Assembly: GCF_016745235.1 (NCBI RefSeq)
Contig: NZ_JAELVM010000001.1
Coordinates: forward strand, 1,935,856-1,999,855
From: Chryseobacterium endalhagicum
Lineage (GTDB): Bacteria > Bacteroidota > Bacteroidia > Flavobacteriales > Weeksellaceae
Direction of reading: 5' to 3'
Length of the DNA stretch: 64,000 nt
The notes beneath the pieces were generated by a model. It was not told the DNA's origin and ran no database searches. It saw nothing but the letters and a program-made list of their open reading frames with translations. Positions 63,271-64,000 of this stretch are shown in pieces (the stretch's first letter is position 1; each line of letters opens with the position of its first letter). The position numbers and the translations under genes are program-made.

Positions 63271-64000
63271 AAGGTTTTATGTGAATTCCTTTTTGATTTC
63301 CGATTGTCCGCAATCACATTAAATGTTACCCCTAAAAGGATCAGGGTAATGCCAATAAGCAGATTCATCGTGAATTTTTCGTGAAACATTAAAACGCTTA
63401 CCATCACAGCCACTACAGGCTCCAATGCTCCTAAAATGGCAGTCGGCGTCGATCCGATATATTTTATAGCGTAAACCAGACACAGGCTGGAAATTACGGT
63501 CGTCAGAAAAGCAAAAACAATAAAGTTTAAAAATATAGATACGGAAGGAATAGCAAAAGATTCACCCGCAGCTGAAGCTTTGAGCATAAAAAATGCCGAT
63601 GTAAAAAGCATGGAGTAGAAGGAAAGCTTGAATCCGGATACTTTAAGATCAGATTTGTTGACAATCACCATATAAAGAGCATAAAACAATGAACTCAGCA
63701 TGACAATTCCGAGGCCTGCAAAATTGATCTCCAGACCATTTCCTTTTAAACATAAAACAATGACGCCTGCAAAAGCCAGCAGCAGAGACATGACGGATAA
63801 TTTGGTCAGTTTTTCCTTGTAAAAAAAGAACATAATCAAAGCCACAATCACCGGATAAATAAATAAAACGGTAGAAGCGATTCCCGGAGTAAGGAAATCA
63901 TAGCCGATAAATAAAAATTCTGAAGAAAGGGCATAGCAGACTCCCAGAACCGCAAGGATCAAAGCTTCTTTTTTGTTGATTTTCAGGCTTTCTTTGGAGT
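63258..64000 (-). CDS. EamA/DMT family transporter, N-terminal part outside window
   Basis: On the - strand the frame is open from the window edge (64000), so the gene continues upstream and 5' sequence is missing; about 247 residues are visible. There are seven to eight hydrophobic helices. The second EamA repeat is clear in ALEPVVAVMVSVLMFHEKF and the first in GIASTVLFIYPVIVALIMFFFYKEKLT. It is an inner-membrane metabolite exporter or importer; substrate unknown. It ends inside the terminator hairpin shared with the SnoaL-like gene. Confidence 0.85.
   Translation of the reverse strand, partial: SKESLKINKKEALILAVLGVCYALSSEFLFIGYDFLTPGIASTVLFIYPVIVALIMFFFYKEKLTKLSVMSLLLAFAGVIVLCLKGNGLEINFAGLGIVMLSSLFYALYMVIVNKSDLKVSGFKLSFYSMLFTSAFFMLKASAAGESFAIPSVSIFLNFIVFAFLTTVISSLCLVYAIKYIGSTPTAILGALEPVVAVMVSVLMFHEKFTMNLLIGITLILLGVTFNVIADNRKSKRNSHKTLKNA

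Overview
The window looks like chromosomal DNA from a Flavobacteriales member of the Bacteroidota, most likely Chryseobacterium or a close Weeksellaceae relative. The evidence is: AT-rich spacers; promoters of the Bacteroidota type (-7 TAnnTTTG, sometimes with a -33 TTG about 20 bases upstream) instead of sigma70/Shine-Dalgarno signals; two proteins with type A C-terminal sorting domains for the type IX secretion system; a mevalonate kinase; a GLPGLI protein; DUF4286, DUF3667 and DUF4199 proteins; and short peptides with the leader MKNLKKL...GG. No tRNA, rRNA, prophage, insertion sequence or CRISPR array was seen. Most of the window is housekeeping DNA on the + strand, with small accessory islands. 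|| Layout. 1-12.2 kb: outer-membrane and small envelope proteins, a thiolase, a UMF1-type transporter, a T9SS-exported metalloprotease, mevalonate kinase with a UbiA prenyltransferase, proline dehydrogenase, and a second T9SS cargo protein. 12.2-14.7 kb: an XRE-type repressor gene (-) and an M14 peptidase gene (+) face away from each other across an 815-base AT-rich spacer packed with TGTAAAT half-sites. 14.7-20.4 kb: DUF4920 protein, APC permease, and a detached type VI secretion fragment (TssE, TssF, lipoprotein) bounded by terminators. 20.4-31.7 kb: TPR/LuxR-type regulator, paired lipocalin-like lipoproteins, immunity-like genes (DUF4259/Imm26-like, SUKH), uvrA, a candidate papain-fold toxin with a DUF7079 partner, a GG-leader peptide, DUF421 and GNAT proteins. 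31.7-41.7 kb: gyrA, TPR protein, menB-menA, a broken membrane gene, a UPF0173 hydrolase, the SRP RNA (- strand) and a glycosyltransferase. 41.9-51.4 kb: GIN-domain lipoprotein, an S23-type four-helix-bundle gene inside inverted heptamer arms, phosphoglucomutase, aminotransferase, kdsB and glutathione peroxidase. 51.4-64 kb: a frameshifted coiled-coil lipoprotein, a second GG-leader peptide beside a GLPGLI gene, ribF, atpD-atpC, a B12-binding radical SAM protein, a Crp/Fnr regulator and a partial EamA transporter. || How the parts work together. MenB and MenA are consecutive steps of menaquinone synthesis. AtpD and AtpC are F1-ATPase subunits. Mevalonate kinase and the UbiA protein belong to isoprenoid supply and use. 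KdsB serves lipopolysaccharide. Several accessory genes (TssE/F, SUKH, DUF4259/Imm26-like, DUF7079 with a Cys/His toxin-like protein, GG-leader peptides) suggest contact-dependent or peptide-mediated competition. || The most unusual signals are non-coding. There is a dense TGTAAAT array next to the XRE gene, with one perfect palindrome on that gene's own predicted -7 box. There is also a family of inverted repeats whose arms have a 7- or 8-base period, one of which encloses the four-helix-bundle gene. Other dispersed palindromes and a 9x AACCCGC heptamer run are present.
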